From Streptomyces sp. Edi2 (GTDB lineage: Bacteria; Actinomycetota; Actinomycetes; Streptomycetales; Streptomycetaceae), in contig NZ_JBEJGX010000003.1 of the NCBI RefSeq assembly GCF_040253635.1, positions 5,605,501-5,669,500 of the forward strand: 64,000 nucleotides of DNA. Direction: 5' to 3'. Each line of letters starts with the position of its first letter. The stretch's first letter is position 1. Of this stretch, positions 8,881-18,791 are shown piece by piece. The notes beneath the pieces were generated by a model. The model worked only from the letters and a program-made list of their open reading frames with translations. It was not told the origin of the DNA and did no database searches. The position numbers were made by a program, and so were the translations under genes.

Positions 8881-8980
8881 CAGCAAGGACCCGCACGGCC
8901 CCGTACTGGTCTTCCCTACGGGTGGCTGGTCGTCCTTCGTCGCGGCCCTCAAGGACGGGGAGTTCCCCGCGGCCGTCTGA
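8705..8980 (+). CDS. DUF397 protein with a duplicated core motif
   Basis: A 91-residue protein. The family hallmarks are IPDAVPVRDSKDPHGPVLVF and the KSS-x-S....GGNC(L/I)E box. The box occurs twice here, as VKSSYSHDDGGNCLEV (~12-27) and MKSSHSDNNGGNCIEI (~32-47), whereas most DUF397 proteins have one copy. ATG 8705 follows GGGG. DUF397 proteins accompany DUF5753 regulators (as in the whiJ- and bldB-associated satellites of S. coelicolor) and are thought to act with them. This gene overlaps the run-on frame of that regulator. Confidence 0.88.
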   Translation: MNKHQLSTPIWVKSSYSHDDGGNCLEVSLPWMKSSHSDNNGGNCIEIAPGIPDAVPVRDSKDPHGPVLVFPTGGWSSFVAALKDGEFPAAV

Positions 8981-9005
8981 CCCGCGGCGACCTTCGGTTA
9001 TCGCG

Positions 9006-9035
9006 CTGACACGGAGTGCTCCGTTCCCCTATGCT
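9006..9035 (+). promoter_or_regulatory. candidate promoter of the 9128 unit
   Basis: CTGACA (9006-9011) and TATGCT (9030-9035) with an 18-bp spacer lie about 90 bp before the gene at 9128 in a gene-free gap. Confidence 0.4.
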
Positions 9036-9127
9036 GCGGCTTCTGTACCGCCGCGGACGGAACCGGCAGCCCTGCTGCCCAACAGTCGTGCGGTGATGAC
9101 TCGTTGGTGTGGTGATGGGGGAAGCCG

Positions 9128-10978
9128 ATGACTCGGTCAGATGTGCCTGCGCAGCCCGGTGAACCCGGCGGTCCGCAGGGGTTGCGGAAGGGGGCCGACG
9201 GCACTCCGCCGCCGGCGCAGCTCCCCCCGGTCCCGCCGGGCGCCAGTGAGGCCACCCGGCTGCTGTGCGCCGGTACGTACATGGACGACACCTTCCGTGA
9301 CGCGGTCATCGACGAGCTGTACGTCCACGAGGAGCGGTTCGCCGCGCCCTCCCTGGGCATCGACGCCGCCCGCGTCCTCGCCCACGCGCTGCGCGCCAGA
9401 CGGCTCCAACTGGGCTGGGCGGCGGCGATTCTGCTGGTGTGGATCGTGGCCCTTCCGCTGACCTCCGGTCTCGCGGCGCTCTACCTCATCCCCGTCGTCC
9501 TCATGGCGCTGGGCCGTGTGGTCCGCCGGGCGCCGGTCCCGCAGTGGGCGGCCCGCTTCCTCTCCTTCGTCCTGCGCTGGTACGGCCGGCTGACGCTCGC
9601 CTTGCTCTATGTGTCGCTGCTGGTGACGGCGTTCGGCGCCGGGATCGGCATCATCGGCGCGGGGTGGCCGTTCTCGGAGCTGCTTCCGGACGGGCTGCGC
9701 TCCCTGACGAGTGGCGGCTCGGGCGCATCCGGCGCCTTCTACGACGGCGGCCTCGGCAGTGCGTACGGCGGCGCGTACGGCAGTGCCGGCGCACTGGGCG
9801 GCATCCTGTTCGCGGTGTGGGTCGCGCTGCTGCTGCCGCTGGCCGTGGCCGCGCTGGTTGCGCTGCAACGCGGGCAGTTCGCCCGGGTGCTGGCGGGCGA
9901 GCTGTCCCGGGAGCGCTTCCCGGACGTCATGTCCGACCCCGCCGAACGGGCCGAGGGCCACCGTTTCCAGCGGCTGCGGGACCGGGTGCGGATCGAGCAG
10001 CACGGGCCGCTGGTGATGTACCGGGCCGCCGACCCGTTCTGCGGCGCCGGCTACCCGTACAAGACCTGGTCGCTGTCGGTGGAGCTGAGCCCCCGGACGG
10101 ACCGGGAGGCCGAACCGCTGGACAACGGCGCCATCCTGGCCCGGATCGTGCCGCTGGTGGCGGCGCTGCGGGTGCCGTCGCCGCACGGTTCGCCCCAGGT
10201 GGCGGCCGCGGTACGCGACCGGCTGCGCGCGCTGGAGATCGACGAGTGCGTGTTCCTGCCGGCCGAGGGGCTGCCGGCCCGCGAGGCGGCGCCGTACACG
10301 CCGGAGGGGTTCGAGCAGCACCGTGCGCGGGCGGTGGAGGAGGGCGGCGAGACCCGCCGGCACTTCCTGCGCATCCGGGTCGGCGGCTGGAACGAGGGCG
10401 TTGTCACCACGCTGTTCGTCCGGGTGCACACCCAGGGCGGGATGCTGATGCTGGAGGTCGCGCCGCATGTGCTGTGGCCGCTGCGGCAGCTCTTCCAGGA
10501 CGCCGACCGGATCGCCCACCAGTACCGTCACCACCACCACTTCGGCAAGGTCGTGTGGGCGCTGACCCGCACGCCCAGCTCCGCCGGACACGCCCTCGCC
10601 ACCCTGCTGCGCGGACTGCTGTCGGTCTGGCGGCTGGCCGTCGGGGGGCACGGCGCGGCGCTGCCCGAGGGCCCCGGCGCCTCCGTACGCGAGCTGGGCT
10701 CCTTCGGGGAGTCCTCGCTGTTCCAGGACATGGATGTGGCCCGCTATCTGAAGACCATTCAGCAGCGGGTGGCGGCCGGGGTGACCACGGCACTGCGCGA
10801 GGCCGGCTACCAGACCGACGAGTTCGAGCAGCGGATCGTGCATGTCGCCGAGGGCGGCGTCTACGTCGAGTCCGCACAGGGCGCCGTCGGCATCGGCGAC
10901 CACAACACCATCACCCACCACTCCACCACCCGGCGCGGCGCCGAGACGAAGGGAAGTGCCCAGCGTGGCAACGGCTGA
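9128..10978 (+). CDS. multi-spanning membrane protein with C-terminal RHIM-like motif
   Basis: A 616-residue protein I cannot assign to a named family. Residues ~90-135 hold two hydrophobic segments (AAAILLVWIVALPLTSGLAA, LYLIPVVLMALGRVV). Further segments lie at ~155-180 (LTLALLYVSLLVTAFGAG) and ~225-250 (ILFAVWVALLLPLAVAALVA). The C-terminal half is a large soluble domain. The extreme C terminus (residues 577-598) contains GAVGIGDHNTITHH. A closely similar 22-residue segment opens the next protein, and the two genes overlap. The I-G-x-x-N-x-(I/V) core resembles RHIM-like or bacterial amyloid-signalling motifs, so a membrane-located partner is the inference. The start follows GGGGGAAG. Confidence 0.85.
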   Translation: MTRSDVPAQPGEPGGPQGLRKGADGTPPPAQLPPVPPGASEATRLLCAGTYMDDTFRDAVIDELYVHEERFAAPSLGIDAARVLAHALRARRLQLGWAAAILLVWIVALPLTSGLAALYLIPVVLMALGRVVRRAPVPQWAARFLSFVLRWYGRLTLALLYVSLLVTAFGAGIGIIGAGWPFSELLPDGLRSLTSGGSGASGAFYDGGLGSAYGGAYGSAGALGGILFAVWVALLLPLAVAALVALQRGQFARVLAGELSRERFPDVMSDPAERAEGHRFQRLRDRVRIEQHGPLVMYRAADPFCGAGYPYKTWSLSVELSPRTDREAEPLDNGAILARIVPLVAALRVPSPHGSPQVAAAVRDRLRALEIDECVFLPAEGLPAREAAPYTPEGFEQHRARAVEEGGETRRHFLRIRVGGWNEGVVTTLFVRVHTQGGMLMLEVAPHVLWPLRQLFQDADRIAHQYRHHHHFGKVVWALTRTPSSAGHALATLLRGLLSVWRLAVGGHGAALPEGPGASVRELGSFGESSLFQDMDVARYLKTIQQRVAAGVTTALREAGYQTDEFEQRIVHVAEGGVYVESAQGAVGIGDHNTITHHSTTRRGAETKGSAQRGNG

Positions 10979-11339
10979 CGAGCGCGGCAACGGCATCCAC
11001 ATCGGCAGCGTCCGGGGTGCCTTCGCCATCGGCAACCACAACACGGTGACCCATAACGAAGGCGCGGCCGTGCCCGCGGGGGACCCGGCGCAGGAGGAAC
11101 TGCTGCGCGCCGTCCGCGCACTGCGCGACGATCTGTCCCGGGCGGTGGAGAGCCCGCAGATCACGGCCCTGAGCGGGGAACTCGCCGAAACCGAAACGGA
11201 GATCGCGGACACCGGCGCGGCGGGCCCCGGCCGGCTGGCCCGGCTGCGTGCGGCGCTTGCGGACGCCGGGGCCGTGGTGGGGCTGCTGGCCTCCGGTACC
11301 GCGGTGAGCCAGGCGGTCGCGGCCCTGGTGGGAGGCTGA
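10965..11339 (+). CDS. small protein with N-terminal RHIM-like motif
   Basis: A 124-residue protein starting at GTG 10965 (GGGAA upstream), overlapping the preceding gene by 14 bp. Its N terminus (residues 10-31) contains GAFAIGNHNTVTHN, matching the C-terminal motif of the upstream protein at 11 of 22 positions, with mostly conservative changes elsewhere. Residues ~40-85 are predicted helical and acidic. The C-terminal ~35 residues (LRAALADAGAVVGLLASGTA) are hydrophobic enough to form an amphipathic or membrane-active helix. The arrangement, with a shared motif at the end of one product and the beginning of the next, is what amyloid signalling pairs look like. GTG 10956 is an alternative start. 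Confidence 0.75.
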   Translation: MATADERGNGIHIGSVRGAFAIGNHNTVTHNEGAAVPAGDPAQEELLRAVRALRDDLSRAVESPQITALSGELAETETEIADTGAAGPGRLARLRAALADAGAVVGLLASGTAVSQAVAALVGG

Positions 11340-11341
11340 CG

Positions 11342-12325
11342 ATGAAGCGCGGCGGGCAGGCCCGCTGGAACGACGAGACCCAGAGCTGGGAGAAGGGCAC
11401 CCCGGCTCCCGCGCCCTACACGGGCCCGATGCCGCCCCGGCCGTCCTTCACGCCGTCGGCCACGCCGTCGGTGGGCGGGGCAGCGACGGGCGGGGCACCG
11501 GCAGGCGGGACTGCGACGGGCGGGGCACCGGCGGGTAGCGTCCCCTCGCCCGTCACCGACCCGCTCGCCGCCCCCGCCTACGACCCCGAACCGCTCTTCG
11601 CCCCCGACTCGCTCTACGCCCCTGCGCCGGTCGCCGAGCCCGCCCCCGGGTTCCGGCACCGCACGGCTCTGGTCGCCGGTGCGGCGGTGGCCGTGATCGC
11701 GGCGGCGGCCGGCGGCGGCTATCTGATCTGGGGCCACACCGGCGACGACCCGGCCACCGCCCGCCCGGCGGCCCGCACCAAGGCCACCGCCTCGCAGAAC
11801 ACGGCCTCCGCCCCGCCCTCCGGTGAATCCTCCGGTGCCACGGACGGCACCAAGACCCCCACCCCCCTCTCCACCGAGCTGCCCGACGGCTACCGCCTCG
11901 TCCACGACGAGAAGGGCTTCACCCTGGCCGTCCCCGGCACCTGGAAGCGCAGCGAACGCAGGACGGGGGTGTTCTACACCGCTCCGGACGACCGCGGACT
12001 GTTGCAGATCTTCGAGGTCAACGAGCCGGACACCACCCCGTACGAGGCGCTGGAGACGGCGTCGCGGGGGCTGTCCGGCAACCCCGGCTACAAGGAAATA
12101 AGCCTCGAACCACTGGGGTACCCGGGACCGGGCGTCGACGCCGCCCAACTGGTCTATGCCTATGACAGCGAGCGTCTGGGGGAGCGGGTCAAGGTCGTCG
12201 ACTGTGCCTTCACCGCCGCCGACGGCCGCCAGTTCGCCGTACTGGTCCTGGGCCCCGAGGCCGACTGGCCGGAGCAGGAGGAAACCCAGCAGAACATCCT
12301 GCGGAGCTTCGTCCCCGGCCGCTGA
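11342..12325 (+). CDS. single-pass membrane protein, third gene of the 9128 unit
   Basis: Begins 3 bp after the previous stop with GGGAGG upstream, so it belongs to the same transcript. The N-terminal ~100 residues are disordered and Pro/Ala/Gly-rich (repeated GGA.ATGGAPAGG) after an opening RWNDETQSWE motif. A membrane segment (ALVAGAAVAVIAAAAGGGYL, around residue 110) follows. The outside part ends in a ~145-residue domain beginning YRLVHDEKGFTLAVPGTWKR, a pattern shared by many actinobacterial surface proteins with a PsbP/LpqN-like fold (fold inferred). No catalytic motif is visible. Function unknown; context suggests it works with the RHIM-like pair. Confidence 0.8.
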   Translation: MKRGGQARWNDETQSWEKGTPAPAPYTGPMPPRPSFTPSATPSVGGAATGGAPAGGTATGGAPAGSVPSPVTDPLAAPAYDPEPLFAPDSLYAPAPVAEPAPGFRHRTALVAGAAVAVIAAAAGGGYLIWGHTGDDPATARPAARTKATASQNTASAPPSGESSGATDGTKTPTPLSTELPDGYRLVHDEKGFTLAVPGTWKRSERRTGVFYTAPDDRGLLQIFEVNEPDTTPYEALETASRGLSGNPGYKEISLEPLGYPGPGVDAAQLVYAYDSERLGERVKVVDCAFTAADGRQFAVLVLGPEADWPEQEETQQNILRSFVPGR

Positions 12326-12359
12326 GCGCTGCGCCCGCCCGCCGGGCCGGGGGCGGGGA

Positions 12360-12569
12360 CTACCCGGGCAGCTCCGTCCGCTCCCACCACTCGTAGACGG
12401 GCAGGGCCCCCTCGGCGGTGTGCTTCTGCCGGCTGGTGGCCCGGAAGTGTTCATAGCCGTTCCGGAACGGGATCTTCAGCTCGGCCCCGGGAGGATCGAC
12501 CGGCACGATCCGCTCGGGAAGCTCTTCGGGGCCGCCTTCGAGCACCGCTTTCGCCGCTGTGTCAGCCAT
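12360..12569 (-). CDS. DUF5988-family small protein
   Basis: A 69-residue acidic protein, MADTAAKAVLEGGPEELPER.. with KIPFRNGYEHFRATSR and a final VYEWWERTELPG. This matches the DUF5988 pattern of streptomycetes (LEGGP..LPERIV, K.P..NGYEHF), often found near secondary-metabolite or regulatory loci. Starting at ATG 12569 removes an unlikely 25-residue Gly-rich extension. Function unknown. It is convergent with the unit that ends at 12325. Confidence 0.75.
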   Translation of the reverse strand: MADTAAKAVLEGGPEELPERIVPVDPPGAELKIPFRNGYEHFRATSRQKHTAEGALPVYEWWERTELPG

Positions 12570-12649
12570 GCCTGCATTGTCGTCCGCCCCGCCGCCCCCG
12601 GCCCCTCCGGTTCGGCAGCCCGGGTGACGACGCCGGGCGGTCACCGGGG

Positions 12650-13234
12650 TCAGTCGCGGGGGAATTCCTGGGTGGAAAGGGTGAGGTCGGCGAAGCTGCC
12701 GGTCAGATCGATGGGCTCGCCGTATTTGAGGGTGACGTCGATCATGTAGTCGTCGCCCTGCGGGCGGGTGAAGACGTGGCAGCAGCCGAGATAAGGGTCG
12801 ACGATCACATAGACGGGGACTCCGGCGGCGGCGTAGGCCTTCTTCTTCGGGCCGTAGTCATTCGCCGCGGTGCCCTGGGAGATGACTTCGGCGATGAACT
12901 CGACATCCTGGTAGCGCCAGCGGCCCAGCTCGTCCTTCTCGGCATCGTCGGCGAACTTGGCGACGTCCGGGGCAAAGCCGTTCAACTTGCCGGGGAAGTC
13001 GATCCGTACATCGGAGGTGACCGGGGCGTCGATCCCGAAGCGGTCCTCCAGCGCCCGCACGATCCTGCGGATGGTCTGCCAATGGACGTCCCGCTGCGGC
13101 GCCATGTGCACGTTCCCCTCGACGATCTCCACCTTGTAGCCCTCGGGGATGTGCATCTGCTCCAGCCGCTCGAACAGGTCGTCCAGCTCGCCGCTCTCGG
13201 CCATCTCGGTCCTGTCGGTCAGTTCGATGGTCAC
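12650..13234 (-). CDS. Uma2-family (DUF820) putative endonuclease
   Basis: A 194-residue protein with the restriction-endonuclease-like DUF820/Uma2 fold: EGYKVEIVEGNVHM at the N terminus, FAPDVAKF (catalytic Asp in PD), EFIAEVISQGT (the D/E-x-K position), and YGPKKKAYAAAGVPVYVIVDP. The family is very abundant in streptomycetes and cyanobacteria; its nuclease activity is mostly inferred from fold. GTG 13234 is preceded by GGAGGAG and gives the usual VTIELTDRTEM start. No other mobile-element gene is nearby. Confidence 0.88.
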   Translation of the reverse strand: MTIELTDRTEMAESGELDDLFERLEQMHIPEGYKVEIVEGNVHMAPQRDVHWQTIRRIVRALEDRFGIDAPVTSDVRIDFPGKLNGFAPDVAKFADDAEKDELGRWRYQDVEFIAEVISQGTAANDYGPKKKAYAAAGVPVYVIVDPYLGCCHVFTRPQGDDYMIDVTLKYGEPIDLTGSFADLTLSTQEFPRD

Positions 13235-13340
13235 CGTGCCGCTCCTCCCCACTGCCGCGCGGGCGCGGGCAGCCGCACGGTTCAACGATACGTATGTACG
13301 AACGGTTACGTACCGCGCACGCGGCAGGGAGAGGGTCGGG

Positions 13341-14171
13341 TCACGCCCCCTGCGAATCCTTCAGCCGCTTCTCCAGTACGGAGATATCGGCCGTGTCGCC
13401 GGGGGCGGGGGTCTTGGTGGAGACGGGGGTGTCGTAGTTGCTGAGCAGGATGACGCCGGAGCGGTGGTCGAGCTCGGCGGTGAGTTTGCGGGGGTAGTGC
13501 TTGCCGTCGATGGCCACGTAGAGGGTCTGCACGGCTCCCTTGGCCTTCTTGATGACGGGCAGGACGCGGGTGCCCTCCTCGGTGGTCGGCCGGCCCTTGG
13601 TGAGGGAGACCGAGGGCGCGTGTGAGGGCGCGTGTGAGGGGGTGCTGCCGTGGCCGGACGAGGGCTTTTCCGGGGTCGAGGCCGATTTCTGGAATGCCTT
13701 GAGGTCGCAGGCGGCGGACAGGTTCCGCAGGAACGAATTCTTCGTCGTGCCGTGCAGGAACGTGTTCTCGTACTTCGCCGCGGCTTCCTCGCCCGATTTG
13801 CCGGGCAGCTGGCCCTTCCAGAAGGCCGCGTCCGGCTTCATCCAGACCTGCTTTCCGCGCTTGATGAGTTCGACGCTGCCGGACTCGCCCTTACTGATGG
13901 CGCCGGTGCAGTTACCGGCGCGGTCGAGGGTGAGGTCGAGTTTGGTGGGATCAGCACTGGTCTGTGTGCGCAACCGCAGGGATTGCGCGCCGACCAATTG
14001 CTGGAGGGCGTCATCGGCGATCTGCTGGGCCGATTTGTTTGCGAGATCGCCTTCGCCGCCGTCCGAGGTATCGGCCGCCGCTGCGGCCGTGGTGCAGGTG
14101 ATTCCGGCTAGCAGGGTCACGCTGCAGGTCAGAGCCGCGGTGACAGAGGCGGCACGCCGTCTGCTGGTCAT
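13341..14171 (-). CDS. secreted LppX/LprG-like protein
   Basis: A 276-residue protein with a typical export signal (MTSRRRAASVTAALTCSVTL.. ending AAAAAD). A Cys in LAGITC could be a poor lipobox, but AAAAAD suggests ordinary signal peptidase. The mature part (SAQQIADDALQQLVGAQSLR ... VELIKRGKQVWMKPDAAFWK ... LYVAIDGKHYPRKL) has the layout of actinobacterial LppX_LprAFG proteins, which bind lipid-like molecules. A Ser/His/Pro linker (SHAPSHAPS) interrupts the domain. CGGAGGTACCGAG precedes ATG 14171. It is divergent from the betaine operon; no functional link is visible. Confidence 0.75.
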   Translation of the reverse strand: MTSRRRAASVTAALTCSVTLLAGITCTTAAAAADTSDGGEGDLANKSAQQIADDALQQLVGAQSLRLRTQTSADPTKLDLTLDRAGNCTGAISKGESGSVELIKRGKQVWMKPDAAFWKGQLPGKSGEEAAAKYENTFLHGTTKNSFLRNLSAACDLKAFQKSASTPEKPSSGHGSTPSHAPSHAPSVSLTKGRPTTEEGTRVLPVIKKAKGAVQTLYVAIDGKHYPRKLTAELDHRSGVILLSNYDTPVSTKTPAPGDTADISVLEKRLKDSQGA

Positions 14172-14250
14172 CTCGGTACCTCCGGTCCCGAGGGAACATC
14201 CGCCAGGTACATACGGCTATTCAGGGTACGTTCCGGGACATTCCGCCGCA

Positions 14251-14282
14251 CATTCAGTGAGTCGAGTCACTTTCCATGAATG
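14251..14282. promoter_or_regulatory. nested inverted repeats upstream of the betaine operon
   Basis: CATTCA (14251-14256) and TGAATG (14277-14282) enclose AGTGA (14256-14260) and TCACT (14267-14271). They lie ~100 bp before the first gene of the operon and ~80 bp before the divergent lipoprotein-like gene. This could be the operator of a BetI-like or other dimeric regulator; no such regulator gene lies next to it. Confidence 0.4.
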
Positions 14283-14384
14283 TTTGGGCATAGATACGCG
14301 GCTTCAGGGGAGGGGTCCCCGTTGCTGGTGACGCCAGTGGTTGCACCAGTGGGAACAAGAACGGTAACTGGAAGGCAGAACGAC

Positions 14385-15893
14385 GTGTCGTCAATCGAGA
14401 CCATTCACGTAGACGGGGTGTGGCTCCCGGCCGCAGCCGGCGAAACGCGGGAGGTCCTCGACCCCGCCGACGCGACGACGCTCCAGCTGGTGTCCGAGGG
14501 GAGTGCCGAGGACGCCGACGCGGCGGTCGCGGCCGCCCGCCGGGCCTTCGATAACGGCGCGGGCGCCTGGCCCTGTACGGCCGTCGCCGAACGTTCCGCG
14601 CTGCTGCGCCGGGTCGCCGACCTGCTGCAGCGCGACCGTGAGGAGATCGCCCTCATCGAGAGCCGGGACACCGGCAAGACGCTGGAAGAGGGCCGGGTCG
14701 ACGTCGACGACGTCACCAACGCCTTCCGCTACTTCGCCGACCTGGTGATGAACGAGAGCGGCGGCCGGGTCGTCGACGCCGGATCGCCCGATGTGCACAG
14801 CATCGTCGTGCACGAGCCGGTCGGTGTCTGCGCGCTCATCACGCCGTGGAACTACCCCCTGCTGCAGGCAAGTTGGAAGATCGCGCCGGCCCTCGCGGCC
14901 GGCAACACTTTTGTGATCAAGCCCAGCGAGGTCACTCCGCTGTCGACCGTGCACCTGATCAAGCTGCTGGTCGAGGCCGGGCTACCGGCCGGGGTCGCCA
15001 ACCTCGTCACCGGCGCGGGCCTGCCGGTCGGCCAGCGGCTGGCCGAGCACCCGGACGTCGACCTGTTCTCCTTCACCGGTGGCCTGGTCAGCGGCACGAA
15101 GGCGGGCGCGGCCGCGGTCTCCGGCGCCAAGAAGATCGCGCTGGAGCTGGGCGGCAAGAACCCCAACGTGGTGTTCGCCGACGCCTGCGCCACCGACGAG
15201 GGCTTCGACACCGCCGTCGACCAGGCGCTGAACGCCGCCTTCATCCACAGCGGCCAGGTCTGCTCGGCCGGTGCCCGGCTGATCATCGAGGAGTCGGTGC
15301 GCGACCGCTTCGTCGCCGAGCTCGCCCGCCGCGCCGAGAAGATCAAGCTCGGCCGGGGCACCGAGGACGGCGTCGAGTGCGGCCCGGTCGTCTCCCAGCA
15401 GCAGCTCGACAAGGTCGAGGCGTACGTCGCCTCCGCGCTCGCCGAGGGTGCCCAGCTGCGCTGCGGCGGCGCCCGGCCCGAGCCGTCCGACGTCCGCCCG
15501 GCCACCGGCTACTTCTACGCGCCGACCGTGCTCGACGGCTGCCACCGCGAGATGAAGGTGATCCGCGAGGAGACCTTCGGGCCGATCCTGACGGTCGAGA
15601 CCTTCACCACCGAGGACGAGGCCGTGGCGCTCGCCAACGACACCGAGTACGGCCTGGCCGGCGCGGTGTTCTCCGGCGACACCGCGCGCGCCCGCCGGGT
15701 CGCCGCCCGGCTGCGGCACGGCACGATCTGGATCAACGACTACCACCCCTACCTCCCGCAGGCGGAGTGGGGCGGCTTCGGCAAGTCCGGCATAGGCAGG
15801 GAATTGGGCCCCGCAGGTCTGGACGAGTACCGCGAGAGCAAGCACATTTACGAAAACCTCCGGCCGGAGCCGGTGCGCTGGTTCGCGGGCTGA
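14385..15893 (+). CDS. betB: betaine-aldehyde-dehydrogenase-like aldehyde dehydrogenase
   Basis: A 502-residue NAD(P)-dependent aldehyde dehydrogenase. Visible are ITPWNYPLLQASWKIAPALA, the cofactor-site KPSEVTPL, FTGG near the nicotinamide, the general-base Glu in IALELGGKNPN, and the catalytic Cys in HSGQVCSAGAR. The C terminus LPQAEWGGFGKSGIGRELG is also typical. As the first gene of an operon with a GMC dehydrogenase and a quaternary-amine ABC transporter, oxidation of betaine aldehyde to glycine betaine for osmoprotection is the best reading. GTG 14385 has GGAAGG at a good distance; upstream in-frame sequence is promoter region. Confidence 0.9.
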   Translation: MSSIETIHVDGVWLPAAAGETREVLDPADATTLQLVSEGSAEDADAAVAAARRAFDNGAGAWPCTAVAERSALLRRVADLLQRDREEIALIESRDTGKTLEEGRVDVDDVTNAFRYFADLVMNESGGRVVDAGSPDVHSIVVHEPVGVCALITPWNYPLLQASWKIAPALAAGNTFVIKPSEVTPLSTVHLIKLLVEAGLPAGVANLVTGAGLPVGQRLAEHPDVDLFSFTGGLVSGTKAGAAAVSGAKKIALELGGKNPNVVFADACATDEGFDTAVDQALNAAFIHSGQVCSAGARLIIEESVRDRFVAELARRAEKIKLGRGTEDGVECGPVVSQQQLDKVEAYVASALAEGAQLRCGGARPEPSDVRPATGYFYAPTVLDGCHREMKVIREETFGPILTVETFTTEDEAVALANDTEYGLAGAVFSGDTARARRVAARLRHGTIWINDYHPYLPQAEWGGFGKSGIGRELGPAGLDEYRESKHIYENLRPEPVRWFAG

Positions 15894-15952
15894 CACCCCG
15901 CCCCGTCACAGCACCACCCGCACCACGCACGTTGTAAGAAGGAGCACCCCCA

Positions 15953-17493
15953 ATGCCTGTGTATGACTATGTCGTTGTCGGCGGCGGCACCGCCGGTTCC
16001 GTCATCGCCTCCCGCCTCACCGAGGACCCGGACGTCACCGTCGCCGTCATCGAGGGCGGTCCGACCGACATCGACCGCGAGGACGTCCTGACGCTGCGCA
16101 AGTGGCTCGGCCTGCTCGGTGGCGACCTGGACTACGAGTACACGACCACCGAGCAGCCGCGCGGCAACTCGCACATCCTGCACAGCCGCGCCAAGGTCCT
16201 CGGCGGGTGCTCCTCGCACAACACCCTGATCTCCTTCAAGCCGCTGCCGTCCGACTGGGACGAGTGGGAGGCCGCGGGCGCCACCGGCTGGAACGCCGCG
16301 CAGATGGACCCCTACTTCGGCAAGCTGCGCAACAACATCGTGCGGGTGGCCAAGAAGGACCAGAACGAGATCGCCAGCGACTGGATCGAGGCCACCAAGA
16401 CGGCCCTCGGCGTCCCCGAGGTCGTCGGCTTCAACGACCGGCCCTTCGACGAGGGCGTCGGCTTCTTCGACCTCTCCTACCACCCGGAGAACAACAAGCG
16501 CTCCTCCGCGTCCGTCGCCTACCTCCACCCGCACATCGAGGCCGGCGACCGCCCGAACCTCACGCTGATGCTGGAGACCTGGGCGCACAAGCTGGAGCTG
16601 GACGGCACCACCGCCAAGGGCGTCCACGTCCGCACGAAGGACGGCGAGGAGGTCTACGTCGAGGCCGCCCGCGAGGTGCTGGTGTGCGCCGGCGCCGTCG
16701 ACACCCCGCGGCTGCTGATGCACTCCGGCATCGGGCCGCGGGGGGACCTGGAAGCGCTGGGTCTGCCCTGCGTGCTCGACCTGCCGGGCGTCGGCGAGAA
16801 CCTGATCGACCACCCCGAGTCGGTGATCGTCTGGGAGACGAACGGACCGATCCCGGGCAACTCCGCGATGGACTCCGACGCGGGTCTGTTCGTCAAGCGG
16901 GACCCGGAGCACAAGGGCCCCGACCTGATGTTCCACTTCTACCAAATCCCGTTCACCGACAACCCCGAGCGGCTGGGCTACGAGCGCCCCGAGCACGGCG
17001 TGTCGATGACGCCGAACATCCCCAAGTCCCGCTCCCGCGGACGGCTCTACCTCACCTCCGCCGACCCCGAGGTCAAGCCCGCCCTCGACTTCAAGTACTT
17101 CGAGGACGAGGGCGACTACGACGGCCGGACCCTCGTCGACGGCATCAAGCTGGCCCGCAAGGTCGCCCAGGCCGAGCCGTTCAAGAAGTGGCTCAAGCGC
17201 GAGGTCTTCCCCGGCCCCGAGGTCACCGACGACGCGGAGATCAGCGAGCTGGTGCGCAAGGCGGCCCACACCGTCTACCACCCGGCCGGCACCTGCAAGA
17301 TGGGCGCCGCCGACGACCGGCTGGCCGTGGTCGACCCCGAGTTGAAGATCCGCGGGCTGGCCGGCATCCGTATCGCCGACGCCTCCGTCTTCCCGACGAT
17401 GCCCGCCGTCAACCCGATGCTGGGCGTGCTCATGGTGGGGGAGAAGTGCGCCGAACTGCTTCAGAAGGCTCCGACCCAAGGAGGTGATGCGTG

Positions 17494-17494
<1 letters not shown>
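15953..17494 (+). CDS. betA: GMC-family choline dehydrogenase/oxidase
   Basis: A 513-residue flavoenzyme that would oxidise choline to betaine aldehyde. It has the GMC ADP-binding start [19 protein letters not shown], the GMC box around [32 protein letters not shown], and the C-terminal catalytic region [11 protein letters not shown] ... [16 protein letters not shown], with the active-site His in HPAGTCKMG and Asn in the last motif. AAGGAG precedes the ATG. Its stop overlaps the ABC ATPase start (TGATG). Substrate specificity is inferred from neighbours; an alcohol oxidase is the alternative. Confidence 0.88.
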
Positions 17495-18620
<1,126 letters not shown>

Positions 18621-18621
<1 letters not shown>

Positions 18622-18791
18622 TGTACGCCGCCACCACCCACCGCGGCGCCGTGCGCGCCGTCGGTTCCAGAGCTCCCGCGGCCACGCCGCGGACCCGGCT
18701 GCGCGCCACCCTGCTGCGCCACTGGCGTGAGGCCCAGCGCTGCGCCGCCCTGAACATGCCCACCGGCACCGTGAAGCGGGGGCGAGCATGA
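18621..18791 (+). CDS. 56-residue basic ORF coupled into the betaine operon
   Basis: An unnamed small ORF starting in the TGATG overlap with the ATPase stop and ending in an ATGA overlap with the permease start. It begins MYAATTHRGAVRAVGSR and ends LNMPTGTVKRGRA. It is Arg-rich and strongly cationic with no membrane segment. Codon third positions are nearly all G or C, as in the flanking genes. GAGGTGG lies about 7 bases upstream. Overlap at both ends and filling exactly the gap between ATPase and permease argue that it is translated; it may be a small subunit or simply a coupling device. Confidence 0.65.

Noticed and set aside
9137..12454. A 1105-codon minus-strand frame opposite the RHIM-like unit
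   Set aside because: The sense genes have clear membrane segments, ribosome-binding sites and couplings; the antisense product is Arg/Gly/Gln-rich with no domain.
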